From the NCBI GenBank assembly GCA_028819345.1, contig JAPPLW010000099.1, forward strand, positions 120,299-184,298: a DNA stretch of 64,000 nucleotides, read 5' to 3'. The translations under genes were made by a program, and so were the position numbers. Each line of letters begins with the position of its first letter. Within the stretch, counting starts at the first letter, position 1. Source of the DNA: a bacterium. GTDB lineage: Bacteria; Actinomycetota; Acidimicrobiia; Spongiisociales; ZC4RG35. Shown here in pieces: positions 47,442-56,130 of the stretch. The notes beneath the pieces were generated by a model. It did no database searches, was not told the DNA's origin, and saw nothing but the letters and a program-made list of their open reading frames with translations.

Positions 47442-48614
47442 CTAGGAACCTCCGTGCCGGGGGGACAGGAAGAAGCCCGAGCGGGGCTTGGGAACGAAAA
47501 AAGTCGCCTTGGGGGGAATGGGCAGTCGGTTGTCCGCGGCATGGATCACCTGGTCCATCGTGGCCGGGGACAGCATGAAACCGACTCCTCCCTGCTCGGC
47601 AACCCGGTCCACCACCGTCTTGGCGCCCTCGTGGTCGGGGATGAAATCCATTCGCGGATCGGTTCTCTCGTCCGCCACGCCCAACAGCGGTTCCAGCACG
47701 GTGCGATGAAGGGCCACGGCGTCCATTTCATCTTCGCAGTGGGACAGTCGAATCGACCAGCAGCCCTGGCTGGTAATGGCTATCGCCTCACCCCTGGCGG
47801 GCAGGCGCACCGGCGCCCTGACCGCCCCCACATCCTCTTCCAGTCGCTCGGCGGACAGTTCGGCCTTCACCCACCGGTGATAGGGATGGATTCGTAGCTG
47901 GTCGGTGGGGAAGGCCACCACCAGCATCCTTCCCGCCGGATGCGCCTCGTCGGCGCCGTACCTCGATGCGTGTCGAATCGAGGCGGCCGCCCGGTGGTGG
48001 CCATCCACGATGTAAGCCTTGGGAACCTTGGAGAATTCATCCAGCAACCGGGGAACCACATCCTGGGGGACCACCCAGATCTGGTGCAGATCACCGTTCT
48101 CCAGCGTCACGGAGACATCGGGGACAGAGCGGCAGATCTCTTCCACCAAGCCGTCGATCCCCTTGCGGGGCGGATACCCCAGTCCCATGGGATTGGAGCT
48201 GTACGGCACCTCTCCCATGTACTTGTACAGCTCATCCTCGCGGTCGCTCCGAGTGGTCTCGTGAGGCACCAACGTTCGCGGGGCCGAAGCCGTCGGCGCA
48301 TCCCCCACCACGCCGGTCTGCTGATGGACGCTGTCGGTAATCCGGTACACGAACAAGCCTTCCAACGGCGGACCGAAGACGCCCTTTCGCATTTGACGTT
48401 CCAGGTAGCCGGCGGCTTGGGAGACCAATTGGCGGAAGGACTTGTTGGGCCATGAGTCGGCGGGGGTGAAGGCGTTAAAGAAGGAATCGGGGTTCTCCGA
48501 GGCCCAGCGATACCGCTCGTAGGGAGTCAAGAGATCATCGACGGGCGGAACCACCCGCCACGCGTACTCAGGAGAGACCAGCCGGGTCTGGACCGGCCTC
48601 AGCCAGCCACTCAT
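47442..48614 (-). CDS. DUF1015 family protein
   Basis: 390 residues. PPVDDLLTPYERYRWASENPDSFFNAFTP, GLFVYRITD, GLVPHE-like LVPHETTRSDREDELYKYM and AYIVDGHHRAAAS are the DUF1015 landmarks. Family function is not established; it often neighbours serA in bacteria, as here. Its ATG overlaps the serA stop (ATGA), so the two proteins are made together. Confidence 0.85.
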   Translation of the reverse strand: MSGWLRPVQTRLVSPEYAWRVVPPVDDLLTPYERYRWASENPDSFFNAFTPADSWPNKSFRQLVSQAAGYLERQMRKGVFGPPLEGLFVYRITDSVHQQTGVVGDAPTASAPRTLVPHETTRSDREDELYKYMGEVPYSSNPMGLGYPPRKGIDGLVEEICRSVPDVSVTLENGDLHQIWVVPQDVVPRLLDEFSKVPKAYIVDGHHRAAASIRHASRYGADEAHPAGRMLVVAFPTDQLRIHPYHRWVKAELSAERLEEDVGAVRAPVRLPARGEAIAITSQGCWSIRLSHCEDEMDAVALHRTVLEPLLGVADERTDPRMDFIPDHEGAKTVVDRVAEQGGVGFMLSPATMDQVIHAADNRLPIPPKATFFVPKPRSGFFLSPRHGGS

Positions 48615-49825
48615 TCCAGTGGCCCGCTCGGGTAAGCGGTCACCCCCAAGATGTAAGGCAGGCCCTCGAGTTCGGTCACCATTGAGTCCGACACCTCTCC
48701 CTGCACCTGCACCACCGCCACCGCGGTGCCTGCTCCGCTGAAAACCTGGTTGGTCATGTGCTGCACATTGAGCCCCGATGACTTAATCGACGTCAGGACG
48801 CCGGAGAGTACTCCCACCCGATCGATGTGACGAATAGTCAGATAGGTCCCCGCGGGGGAGAGCGCCCCAAGATTCACCACGTTACGCACCTCGCCCCGGG
48901 CGAAGTCCGCCATCATTCTTACAACTTCGGCTGCGATGGCGTGCTGGGCCTGGCGCGTGGAAGCGCCGATGTGGTGGGTTACGTAGACGCGCGGATGGCT
49001 GGCCAGCTTCGAGTCACAAGCGCCCGAGGCGGCGTCGGCCTCTCCGGAGAAGACATCGATCCCCACCCACAGGTCCTGCCGATCGACTGCCTCCAGCAGG
49101 GCGACCTCATCCACCAGTTCGGCGCGTGCGGTGTTGATCAGCCAGGCGCCCGGCTTCATCCGCGCCAACAGGTCGGCCGAGACCATGCCGGTGGTCTCGG
49201 AGGTGGACGGGGTGTGGAGGCTGACAATGTCGCACACAGAGAAGAGTTCCTCCAAGCCTGCGACGGTCCCCACGCCCAGCTTCCTCATCTGGTCGAGGGC
49301 CTCGAATGTTCTGGGCTTCTCCACGGTAAGCAACTTCAAGCCGAAGGCCCGGGCGCGCTTGGCTACCTCGAAGCCGATCTGGCCCATTCCCACTATGCCC
49401 AAGGTCCTGCCATGGAGACCGCGCGCCGCCGAGAACTCTCTCTTCCGCCACTCGTTCCGGCGGATGGCCGTCACGTTGTCGGGGATTCGCCGGTCGACAG
49501 CCAGCATCAGCCCCATCGCCAGTTCCGCCACTGCGATCGCGTTCTGGCGGGGAACGTTCGACACCCAGATCGCCTGGCGGGAGGCCGCCTGGCAGTCGAT
49601 GGTGTTGTAGCCGGCCCCGGCCCGGATGATCCACGCCAGATCGTCCGCCGCATCGATGGCTTCGGCCGTGACCGGGGTGGAACGCACCAACAGGACCTGC
49701 ACTCCGCGCAGGGCCGCGGCAAGCTCCGCACCGCTGAGTTCAGGGCGAAACTCGCACTCGAAACCCAGTCTCTCCATCTCGGGCAGAAACTGCTCGGGAA
49801 AACTGTCTGCCAACAACACTCGCAT
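48611..49825 (-). CDS. serA: D-3-phosphoglycerate dehydrogenase with ACT domain
   Basis: First step of serine synthesis. 404 residues from ATG 49825. NAD fold TLGIVGMGQIGFEVAKRARAFG; catalytic Arg in INTARAELVDE, Glu in the following loop and His in THHIGASTRQAQ. The C-terminal 80 residues form an ACT domain (YLTIRHIDRVGVLSGVLTSIKSSGLNVQHM), which gives serine feedback in E. coli-type enzymes. It lacks the extra intervening domain of mycobacterial SerA. Confidence 0.93.
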   Translation of the reverse strand: MRVLLADSFPEQFLPEMERLGFECEFRPELSGAELAAALRGVQVLLVRSTPVTAEAIDAADDLAWIIRAGAGYNTIDCQAASRQAIWVSNVPRQNAIAVAELAMGLMLAVDRRIPDNVTAIRRNEWRKREFSAARGLHGRTLGIVGMGQIGFEVAKRARAFGLKLLTVEKPRTFEALDQMRKLGVGTVAGLEELFSVCDIVSLHTPSTSETTGMVSADLLARMKPGAWLINTARAELVDEVALLEAVDRQDLWVGIDVFSGEADAASGACDSKLASHPRVYVTHHIGASTRQAQHAIAAEVVRMMADFARGEVRNVVNLGALSPAGTYLTIRHIDRVGVLSGVLTSIKSSGLNVQHMTNQVFSGAGTAVAVVQVQGEVSDSMVTELEGLPYILGVTAYPSGPLE

Positions 49826-49856
49826 CGAGGACCGTCCTAGGGAGCATTCCGTCTGG

Positions 49857-49886
49857 TTGATGGAAGGGCGGGAACCGGGGTAACCT
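49857..49886 (+). promoter_or_regulatory. menB promoter
   Basis: TTGATG (49857-49862), 18-base spacer, TAACCT (49881-49886). The start of transcription would fall about four bases before the menB GTG. Confidence 0.55.
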
Positions 49887-49896
49887 CGTTCTGAAC

Positions 49897-50796
49897 GTGG
49901 TTTCGGAGCACTTCGACCCCTCTGCCTGGGAAATTGTACCTGGGTTTTCATTTACCGATATCACGTATCACCGTGCCGTGGATTTGGGAGCCGTGCGGAT
50001 AGCCTTCGACCGCCCGGAAGTGCGCAACGCCTTCCGGCCCCACACCGTGGACGAGTTGATCACCGCCCTGGAACACGCCCGGCAGTGGAGTCGGGTGGGG
50101 TGCGTGCTGCTCACCGGCAACGGCCCCTCTCCCCGTGACGGGGGATGGGCTTTCTGCTCGGGAGGCGATCAGCGGATCAGGGGAAGGGACGGGTACAAGT
50201 ACGCCGACGGTGCCGATGGCCCGTCCATCGACCCCGCTCGCCTGGGGAGACTCCACATCCTGGAGGCCCAGCGCATCATCCGTTTCATGCCCAAGGTGGT
50301 GATCGCGGTGGTGCCGGGATGGGCGGTGGGCGGCGGGCACAGCCTGCACGTGGTCTGCGACCTGACGCTGGCCTGCGGCGACCATGCGATCTTCAAGCAG
50401 ACCGATCCGGATGTGGCCAGCTACGACGCCGGATACGGGTCCGCCTACCTGGCGAGGATGATCGGGCAGAAGAGGGCCCGGGAACTGTTCTTCCTGGGGA
50501 AGGACTACCGCGCGGAGGAAGCCAAGCAGATGGGGATGGTGAACGACGTGATCCCCCATGATCGGCTGGAGGAGATCGCCCTGGATTGGGCCCGGACCAT
50601 CACCTCCAAGAGCCCCACCGCCCAGCGGATGCTCAAGTTCGCCTTCAACCTGGTGGACGACGGTCTGGTGGGACAGCAGATTTTCGCTGGGGAGGCGACC
50701 CGGCTGGGATATGGCACGGATGAAGCGGCCGAGGGCCGGGACGCCTTCTTGGAAAAGCGTCCTCCTCGCTTCGACCAGTTTCCCTGGCACTATTAG
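49897..50796 (+). CDS. menB: 1,4-dihydroxy-2-naphthoyl-CoA synthase
   Basis: Crotonase-fold ring-closing enzyme of menaquinone synthesis. 299 residues. AFCSGGDQRIRGRDGY, VIAVVPGWAVGGGHSLHVVCDLTLA (oxyanion hole) and KQTDPDVASYDAGYGSAYLARMIGQKRARELFFLG distinguish MenB from other crotonases. The C-terminal FLEKRPPRFDQFPWHY is nearly invariant. GTG start just after its own promoter. Confidence 0.96.
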   Translation: MVSEHFDPSAWEIVPGFSFTDITYHRAVDLGAVRIAFDRPEVRNAFRPHTVDELITALEHARQWSRVGCVLLTGNGPSPRDGGWAFCSGGDQRIRGRDGYKYADGADGPSIDPARLGRLHILEAQRIIRFMPKVVIAVVPGWAVGGGHSLHVVCDLTLACGDHAIFKQTDPDVASYDAGYGSAYLARMIGQKRARELFFLGKDYRAEEAKQMGMVNDVIPHDRLEEIALDWARTITSKSPTAQRMLKFAFNLVDDGLVGQQIFAGEATRLGYGTDEAAEGRDAFLEKRPPRFDQFPWHY

Positions 50797-51697
50797 CGGC
50801 TCGGACCCCAAACTCACCCGTTTCCAGGCGTGGAAGACCGCCGCCCGGCCTCACACCCTCTGGGCGTCGGTGGCGCCGGTCACGGTGGGGACCGGGCTTG
50901 CCGTAGGCGACGGAGCGTTCCGATGGGATGCCTTCTTCATGACGCTCATCGTGGGGATTGCCATCCAGGTGGCCGCCAACTTCGCCAATGACGCCTCCGA
51001 TGCGGCCCGGTCCGCCGACACTCCGGACCGCCTGGGGCCTCGCCGGATGGTTTCGGAGGGGATCATCTCCTCCCGTCAAATGTGGATGGCCACCTGGGCG
51101 GCGGTCGCCGTGGCCCTGGCGGCCGGGCTCTTTCTCATCCTGATCGCCGGATGGGTGTTGGTCTGGGTGGGAACTCTCTCGGTGCTGGCCATGCTCACCT
51201 ATGTCGGGGGACCTTGGCCCTACGGGTACCGGGGACTGGGGGAACTGTTCGTCTTCGTCTTCTTCGGACTGGTGGCCACCGTGGGCACCCGGTTCGTCCA
51301 TGACGCCACCGCCCCCATCGAGGCCTGGGCGCTGGCCGTCCCGATGGGAACCCTGGCCTCGGCGATCCTGGTGGCCAACAACCTGAGGGACATAGAGACC
51401 GACGAAAGGGCCGGAAAGCGGACCCTGGCGGTGATGATGGGCGAGGCTCGCTCCAGAACTTTCTATGCGGCGTTGGTGTGGGTGTCCTTCGCCGCGGTCG
51501 GGGCTTCGGCCGCCGTCGGTTTCACACCGGTTGCCACGGTGGCGACGCTGGGACTGGCGTTTTTCGCGGTCGGTCCCGTCCGCGCTGTCTCGGGCGCCGC
51601 CCGGGGTGCGGCCCTGACTAAGGTGCTCAAGTCCACTTCGCGCCTGCAGATGGCCACCGCCCTGGTGCTGGCCGTGACCACCGCGGCTTGGGGGTAG
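50792..51697 (+). CDS. menA: 1,4-dihydroxy-2-naphthoate polyprenyltransferase
   Basis: UbiA-type membrane prenyltransferase of menaquinone synthesis, about nine spans. WKTAARPHTLWASVAPVTVGTGLA, NFANDASDAARSADTPDRLGPRRMV (first Asp-rich motif) and ILVANNLRDIETDERAGKRTLAVMMG (second) are the MenA signature. The start is unclear: no ATG, GTG or TTG stands near the expected N-terminus. The best position is an ATT at 50792 overlapping the menB stop (ATTAG); an in-frame ATG at about 50722 would add 23 residues read inside menB. The boundary given is therefore approximate. Confidence 0.88.
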   Translation: MSGSDPKLTRFQAWKTAARPHTLWASVAPVTVGTGLAVGDGAFRWDAFFMTLIVGIAIQVAANFANDASDAARSADTPDRLGPRRMVSEGIISSRQMWMATWAAVAVALAAGLFLILIAGWVLVWVGTLSVLAMLTYVGGPWPYGYRGLGELFVFVFFGLVATVGTRFVHDATAPIEAWALAVPMGTLASAILVANNLRDIETDERAGKRTLAVMMGEARSRTFYAALVWVSFAAVGASAAVGFTPVATVATLGLAFFAVGPVRAVSGAARGAALTKVLKSTSRLQMATALVLAVTTAAWG

Positions 51698-51753
51698 TCG
51701 GACAGGGCTGAGCGGGAGGGACCGGGCAAGTGCCGGTCCTGGCGGGCAGGCCG

Positions 51754-52533
51754 CTAGCGGATCGAGGCGGCGTGGTCCCCGCGGGCGACAATGGCCTCCC
51801 AGAGTTGAGGGATGCCCCGTCCCTCCGTGGCGACGGTGGTGAGAACCTGCGGCCTGGGGCCGGGACGATGCCCCAGAGAGAGCATCTGACGGAGGGTACG
51901 CACCGCCTGATCGGTCCCATCCTGATCGGCTTTGTTGACGCAGAACACCCCGCCTATCTCGAACAGTCCGGCCTTGTCGGCCTGCACCGAGTCTCCCAGG
52001 CCGGGGTTGACCACCACCACCACGGTGGGGGTCACCCGCATCACCTCTACTTCCGACTGTCCCACTCCCACGGTCTCCACCAGCACCACCTCGAATCCGG
52101 CCAGGGACAGCAACTCTGTGACTGCGCGGGTGGCCTTGGCCAGGCCTCCCAGATGACCGCGGGTTGACATGGACCGGATGAACACCCCCGGGTCGGTGAA
52201 ATGCCGCTGCATGCGGATCCGGTCTCCCAGCATGGCGCCGCCGGTCAGGGGGCTGGCCGGATCCACCGCCACCACCCCCACCGTCACAGAGGTCTCCCTG
52301 ATGCACCTGACCAACTCCGAGACCAGGGTGCTCTTCCCCGCACCCGGGGGGCCGGTGATCCCCACCAGCCTCACCGAGCCGTCGCTTGTCCCTGCCGACT
52401 CCCACAATTCCCCGAGGGTGGGGTCGTTGGGAAGATGGTTTTCCACCAGGGTTATCGCCCGGGCCAACGCCCTCCTATTCCCGGTGCGCAGGTCGTCCAG
52501 CAGACTTGAAAGCTCCGGGCGATGGCTGCCCAC
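51754..52533 (-). CDS. meaB: MeaB/ArgK-type G-protein chaperone (short)
   Basis: GTPase that loads and protects cobalamin-dependent acyl-CoA mutases. VGITGPPGAGKSTLVSEL (Walker A, 57-74), VVAVDPASPLTGGAMLGDRIRM, FIRSMSTRGHLGGLA, VLVETVGVGQSEVEV and the NKAD guanine motif. 259 residues, shorter than the usual 310-330: the C-terminal dimerisation arm is mostly missing. No mutase gene is in the window. The start is GTG and could lie a little upstream. Confidence 0.88.
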   Translation of the reverse strand: MGSHRPELSSLLDDLRTGNRRALARAITLVENHLPNDPTLGELWESAGTSDGSVRLVGITGPPGAGKSTLVSELVRCIRETSVTVGVVAVDPASPLTGGAMLGDRIRMQRHFTDPGVFIRSMSTRGHLGGLAKATRAVTELLSLAGFEVVLVETVGVGQSEVEVMRVTPTVVVVVNPGLGDSVQADKAGLFEIGGVFCVNKADQDGTDQAVRTLRQMLSLGHRPGPRPQVLTTVATEGRGIPQLWEAIVARGDHAASIR

Positions 52534-52551
52534 TCCGAACCCGATCGGAGC

Positions 52552-52845
52552 CTAGGCCACGGCTTCGACCGAGACGACTCCCGGCACCTTGGCTTTGAGG
52601 ATCCGCTCGATCCCCTCCTTCAGGGTCATCATCGACAAGGGGCACCCTCCGCAGGCGCCCACCATCTGGACGGTCACCACTCCCTCCTCCACACCCAGCA
52701 AGATGAGGTCTCCGCCGTCCACCTGCACGGCCGGGCGTATGTAGTCGAGGGCCGCCTCGAGCAGCTTCAAGTCAACCTCGGGCAGCGAGGGGCCGTCCGG
52801 CCTCTCCGCCTGACGCTTGGGAAGTTCCAGAATTGTCTCGGTCAT
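52552..52845 (-). CDS. NifU C-terminal-domain Fe-S protein (Nfu)
   Basis: 97 residues: VDLKLLEAALDYIRPAVQVDGGDLILLGVEEGVVTVQMVGACGGCPLSMMTLKEGI. The CGGC pair (C65, C68) binds a cluster shared by two monomers, for delivery to target enzymes. It complements the Suf genes elsewhere in the window. Confidence 0.92.
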   Translation of the reverse strand: MTETILELPKRQAERPDGPSLPEVDLKLLEAALDYIRPAVQVDGGDLILLGVEEGVVTVQMVGACGGCPLSMMTLKEGIERILKAKVPGVVSVEAVA

Positions 52846-52898
52846 CTCTTGTTCCTTAACCCTAAGAAACCCTCATCGTAAACGAATCATTCCGCCGG

Positions 52899-54188
52899 TT
52901 ACCAGCCGAATAACCGCGTACGATCGTCGTTGTTCATGTCCTGTCGCCTGATCCGGGCCCCCAGCCCACTCAGATCGTGGACCAGGTCTGCATAACCGCG
53001 GTCGATGTGCTCCACCCCTCCTATGGAGGTGACGCCGTCGGCCACCAGTCCGGCAATCACCAGGGCGGCGCCGGCCCTTATGTCGGTCGCCATGACCGGA
53101 CACCCCGACAGGCTCTCCACACCTCGCACGATGGCGTGCTGCCACTCCGTGTAGATGTCGGCGCCCATACGGGCCAGCTCTCCCACATAGCGAAACCGCC
53201 CGTCGTAGAGATTCTCGGTAATCACCGAGGTGCCCGTGGCTACCGACAGCACCGCCACCATCTGGGGATGGAGGTCGGTGTGGAACCCCGGATAGGGAAG
53301 AGTGGCGAAGTCCACCGCCTCCGGACGGTGCGGCCCCGCCACCCTCAACCACCCCTCCCCTCTTTCCACCTCGCAACCGGCGGCTTCCAGCTTGGTGAGT
53401 TCCATGCGCAGGTGGGCGGGCTCGCATCCCGTGATGGTCACCTCGCCGCCGGTGATGGCCCCCGCCATGGCATAGGTGCCGGCTGCAATCCGATCGGACA
53501 TCACCCGATGAGCCGCCGGACGCAGATTCCTTGTGCCGACAATGCGGATAATGGGACTCCCCACACCGGAGAGGCGGGCGCCCATCTTCTCCAGCTGCAC
53601 GCCAAGGTCCTCGATCTCCGGCTCGCGGGCGGCGTTTATGATGGCCGAGTCCCCCCTGGCCATCACCGCCGCCATCATCAGGTTCTGGGTGGCGCCCACA
53701 CTAGGGAAGGGAAGTTCGACCTCGGTTCCCTCCAGGCCGCGGGGAGCCCTTCCCACCAGCACCCCGTGCACCAACTCCAACTCGGCGCCCATCTGCCGCA
53801 GACCGTTCAAGTGCATGTCCACCGGACGGGCGCCCAGGTCGTCTCCGCCCGGCAAGGGGACCTTGGCCTCGCCAAACCTGGTGAGCAGGGGACCCAGCAG
53901 CAAAATGGAGGCCCTCATGGAGCGGACCAACTCCAGGGGCGCCTCCACGCTCATCCGTTCCGGCACCACCATCGCCAGTTCCTTGTCGGCCAGATCACAT
54001 CTCACGCCCAGGTGCTCCATCACTTCCATCAACGCCCGCACGTCGGCGATGTCGGGCACGTTGGAGAGGCGATGCCATCCGGGACAGATCAATGTGCTGA
54101 TCATCTGCTGCAAAACGGCGTTCTTGGCCCCCAGCACTCCCACCGACCCTCGCAGAGGGACTCCGCCTTCCAGGACTATCTCGCTCAC
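52899..54188 (-). CDS. murA: UDP-N-acetylglucosamine 1-carboxyvinyltransferase with Asp at the catalytic Cys position
   Basis: First committed step of peptidoglycan synthesis. 429 residues; LGAKNAVLQQMI near the N-terminus carries the conserved Lys-Asn. The active-site loop reads LPGGDDLGARPVDMH, where E. coli MurA has GGC: Asp116 (codon 53843-53841) replaces Cys115. Asp here is known from naturally fosfomycin-resistant MurA such as the mycobacterial one. GTG start with TACAAT ten bases upstream. Some genomes carry a second MurA-like paralogue; only one is seen here. Confidence 0.93.
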   Translation of the reverse strand: MSEIVLEGGVPLRGSVGVLGAKNAVLQQMISTLICPGWHRLSNVPDIADVRALMEVMEHLGVRCDLADKELAMVVPERMSVEAPLELVRSMRASILLLGPLLTRFGEAKVPLPGGDDLGARPVDMHLNGLRQMGAELELVHGVLVGRAPRGLEGTEVELPFPSVGATQNLMMAAVMARGDSAIINAAREPEIEDLGVQLEKMGARLSGVGSPIIRIVGTRNLRPAAHRVMSDRIAAGTYAMAGAITGGEVTITGCEPAHLRMELTKLEAAGCEVERGEGWLRVAGPHRPEAVDFATLPYPGFHTDLHPQMVAVLSVATGTSVITENLYDGRFRYVGELARMGADIYTEWQHAIVRGVESLSGCPVMATDIRAGAALVIAGLVADGVTSIGGVEHIDRGYADLVHDLSGLGARIRRQDMNNDDRTRLFGW

Positions 54189-54317
54189 GTCAACCCTGAT
54201 TGTACGAACCGGACCGCCGGAGGCGGAGCACCGTCCACTCCCCGTCCGGGGTCACCAGACACCCGGGTTCAAGTGCGGTAGCCTCTCTCGGTACGTCCTC
54301 GGTGACAGGAGAAACAT

Positions 54318-54764
54318 ATGAGGGTGGCGATAGGCGCCGACCATGCGGGCTTTCCGCTGAAGCAACACCTGACCGGGTTTCTTGCCGACCAGGGTCACAC
54401 CGTGTTCGATCTCGGCGCCCACAGTGACGACCGTGTCGATTATCCCGACTACACGCTGGCGGTCGCCTATGCGATAACAGAGGGACGGGCGGACCGGGGA
54501 ATCATGATTTGCGGAAGCGGGGCAGGCGCTTCGATCGTCGCCAACAAGGTCAAAGGCATACGGGGCTCGATCGCACACGACACCTACACCGCCCGTCAGG
54601 CGGTGGAACACGACGATATGAACCTGCTCTGCCTGGGTAGCAAGGTGATTGGAACGGCTCTCGCCGAGGAGTTGGTCAAGGCCTTTCTCGACGCGCAACT
54701 GGTAAGGGAGGAGGCCTATATGCGCCGGCTGGCCAAGGTAAAGAGCCTGGACGACCAGCGGTAG
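54318..54764 (+). CDS. rpiB: Ribose-5-phosphate isomerase B
   Basis: 148 residues. IGADHAGFPLKQHL, DYPDYTLAVAYAI and IMICGSGAGASIVANKVKGIRGSIAHDTYTARQAVEHDDMNLLCLG are the RpiB/LacAB family core, with Cys65 as the catalytic base. GGAG lies seven bases before the ATG. Acts in the pentose-phosphate pathway. Confidence 0.94.
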   Translation: MRVAIGADHAGFPLKQHLTGFLADQGHTVFDLGAHSDDRVDYPDYTLAVAYAITEGRADRGIMICGSGAGASIVANKVKGIRGSIAHDTYTARQAVEHDDMNLLCLGSKVIGTALAEELVKAFLDAQLVREEAYMRRLAKVKSLDDQR

Positions 54765-54777
54765 ACGCCGACCGGAC

Positions 54778-55431
54778 TCAACCTCCGGTCTGACCGATGA
54801 GGTCCTGGAGTTCAGCCATGCTCTGGGTTGCAAGCTGCTGGAAGGTCAGAAGTCCCTCCACCCCGATGGCCGCCGCCACGCGGTACACCACCTTGCCCTC
54901 TGCGTTGACGGCCACCCAGTAGGGGAAGGCCGACAAACCATACGCCGTGGACACCCGGTTGTTCAGGTCCATGATGGTGGGCGAGGTCCACCCCTCTCTC
55001 TCCAGCCACTCGCTCGGGGGCCAGTTGGGCCGGGACCGGTTGATCGAGGTAGCCACCGCGTAGAGATCCACCTCGGGAGTTCCCCCCGTCTGGTTGAGCC
55101 ACGCCTGGATCTGGGGGACTTCCGCCTGACAGTGAGGACACCAGTGCGCCAGGAACACGATCACCTTGGGCCGCCCGTCGGCCGGGTCGATGGCCACCGG
55201 ATTGCCTCTCCAGTCGGAGCCGGTCGCCTTGGGCGCATCCCATCCGAAGGCGACGTCCTGGCCGACGGGTGCGTTCCCGGTCAGCACCGGGAGAGGGTCG
55301 CCCTGGACTGTCACCTCTGCGGTCTCCGGCTCGGAGCCGGACACCGTGAAGAACGCCACCAGTCCGGCGACCACCACGGCTACCCCCGCTCCCAGGATGA
55401 TCACCAGTTTGTTCCTGCTCTTAGCCACCAT
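54778..55431 (-). CDS. Membrane-anchored TlpA-like thioredoxin with CPHC site
   Basis: 217 residues: N-terminal span (about 8-30), short spacer, then a redoxin fold with VIVFLAHWCPHCQAEVPQIQAWL (C98, C101), a DLYAVATSINRS insertion and the cis-Pro in LSAFPYWVAVN. CPHC is the dipeptide of oxidising DsbA proteins. The gene overlaps dsbB by 11 bases, so this protein is the probable dithiol partner that DsbB re-oxidises, although its fold looks TlpA-like. Confidence 0.82.
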   Translation of the reverse strand: MVAKSRNKLVIILGAGVAVVVAGLVAFFTVSGSEPETAEVTVQGDPLPVLTGNAPVGQDVAFGWDAPKATGSDWRGNPVAIDPADGRPKVIVFLAHWCPHCQAEVPQIQAWLNQTGGTPEVDLYAVATSINRSRPNWPPSEWLEREGWTSPTIMDLNNRVSTAYGLSAFPYWVAVNAEGKVVYRVAAAIGVEGLLTFQQLATQSMAELQDLIGQTGG

Positions 55432-55966
55432 CTGTCACTTCTCCCGTGGAGACCGACTTCCCGAAAGCCAAGAGAATAGCGACTATCAGGGCGAACACCG
55501 CCCCGGCCATGAAGGGGATGGACACGAACCCGAATTCCTCGACGTAACGCGCCGAACACGGCACTCCCATCCCGCACACCCCGGCGCCGGCGTCCGGAAA
55601 GACCTGCACCAGGTAGTGATAGACACTGATCGCCAGTCCCGCCACCGCCAGCGGGAGTGCGTACCGGCGGACACGCGAGTCGCCTTCAGAGCCCAGGAGA
55701 TCCACCCCGAAGATCACCACCATGGGATACATGGCGATCCGCTGGTACCAACACAGCTCGCAAGGCTCATAACCGATCACCTCCGAGAACACCAGGCTCC
55801 CGGCGGTTGCGGTGGCGGCCAAGAGGAAGGCGGGCCACCTCCATGACCCGTCCAGGCCCAAGCCGCCCACGGCCCGCCGCACCGGGCGGAATGCCAACGC
55901 CACGGCCGCCGCCAGGGCCATCAGGACCAGAAGCGCCAGGAAACGGTTGTATAGCTGTACGGACAT
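55421..55966 (-). CDS. dsbB: Disulfide bond formation protein B
   Basis: 181 residues, four membrane spans. The first periplasmic-loop pair is CELCWYQR (C69, C72), next to the quinone site; the second pair is in VCGMGVPCSARY (C131, C137). Passes electrons from a periplasmic dithiol protein to menaquinone, whose genes menB/menA lie 4 kb away. First gene of the pair with the CPHC thioredoxin. Confidence 0.92.
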   Translation of the reverse strand: MSVQLYNRFLALLVLMALAAAVALAFRPVRRAVGGLGLDGSWRWPAFLLAATATAGSLVFSEVIGYEPCELCWYQRIAMYPMVVIFGVDLLGSEGDSRVRRYALPLAVAGLAISVYHYLVQVFPDAGAGVCGMGVPCSARYVEEFGFVSIPFMAGAVFALIVAILLAFGKSVSTGEVTDGG

Positions 55967-55987
55967 CTTTTTCGAATGGATTGAAAG

Positions 55988-56060
55988 TAGCCCCGACGGG
56001 ATTCGAACCCGCGTTACCGGCTTGAAAGGCCGGCGTCCTAGGCCGCTGGACGACGGGGCC
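55988..56060 (-). tRNA. tRNA-Glu (anticodon TTC)
   Basis: 73 bases on the minus strand. Acceptor GGCCCCG with CGGGGCT (one G-U at the end) and discriminator A; anticodon stem CCGGC/GCCGG with loop CTTTCAA; T arm with GGTTCGAATCC. The anticodon TTC lies at 56026-56024. No CCA is encoded. Confidence 0.95.
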
Positions 56061-56130
56061 CTGTCTCGGCAATCTCCGTAGCCGACTCGGCCAAGATGCT
56101 AGCCGATCCCGGTTGGTACGGAGAAGAGCG

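Noticed and set aside
50645..52405. Minus-strand frame of 586 codons across menB, menA and meaB
   Set aside because: Composition is Gly/Arg/His-rich and it crosses three genes with clear products. Only meaB in another frame is real on that strand.
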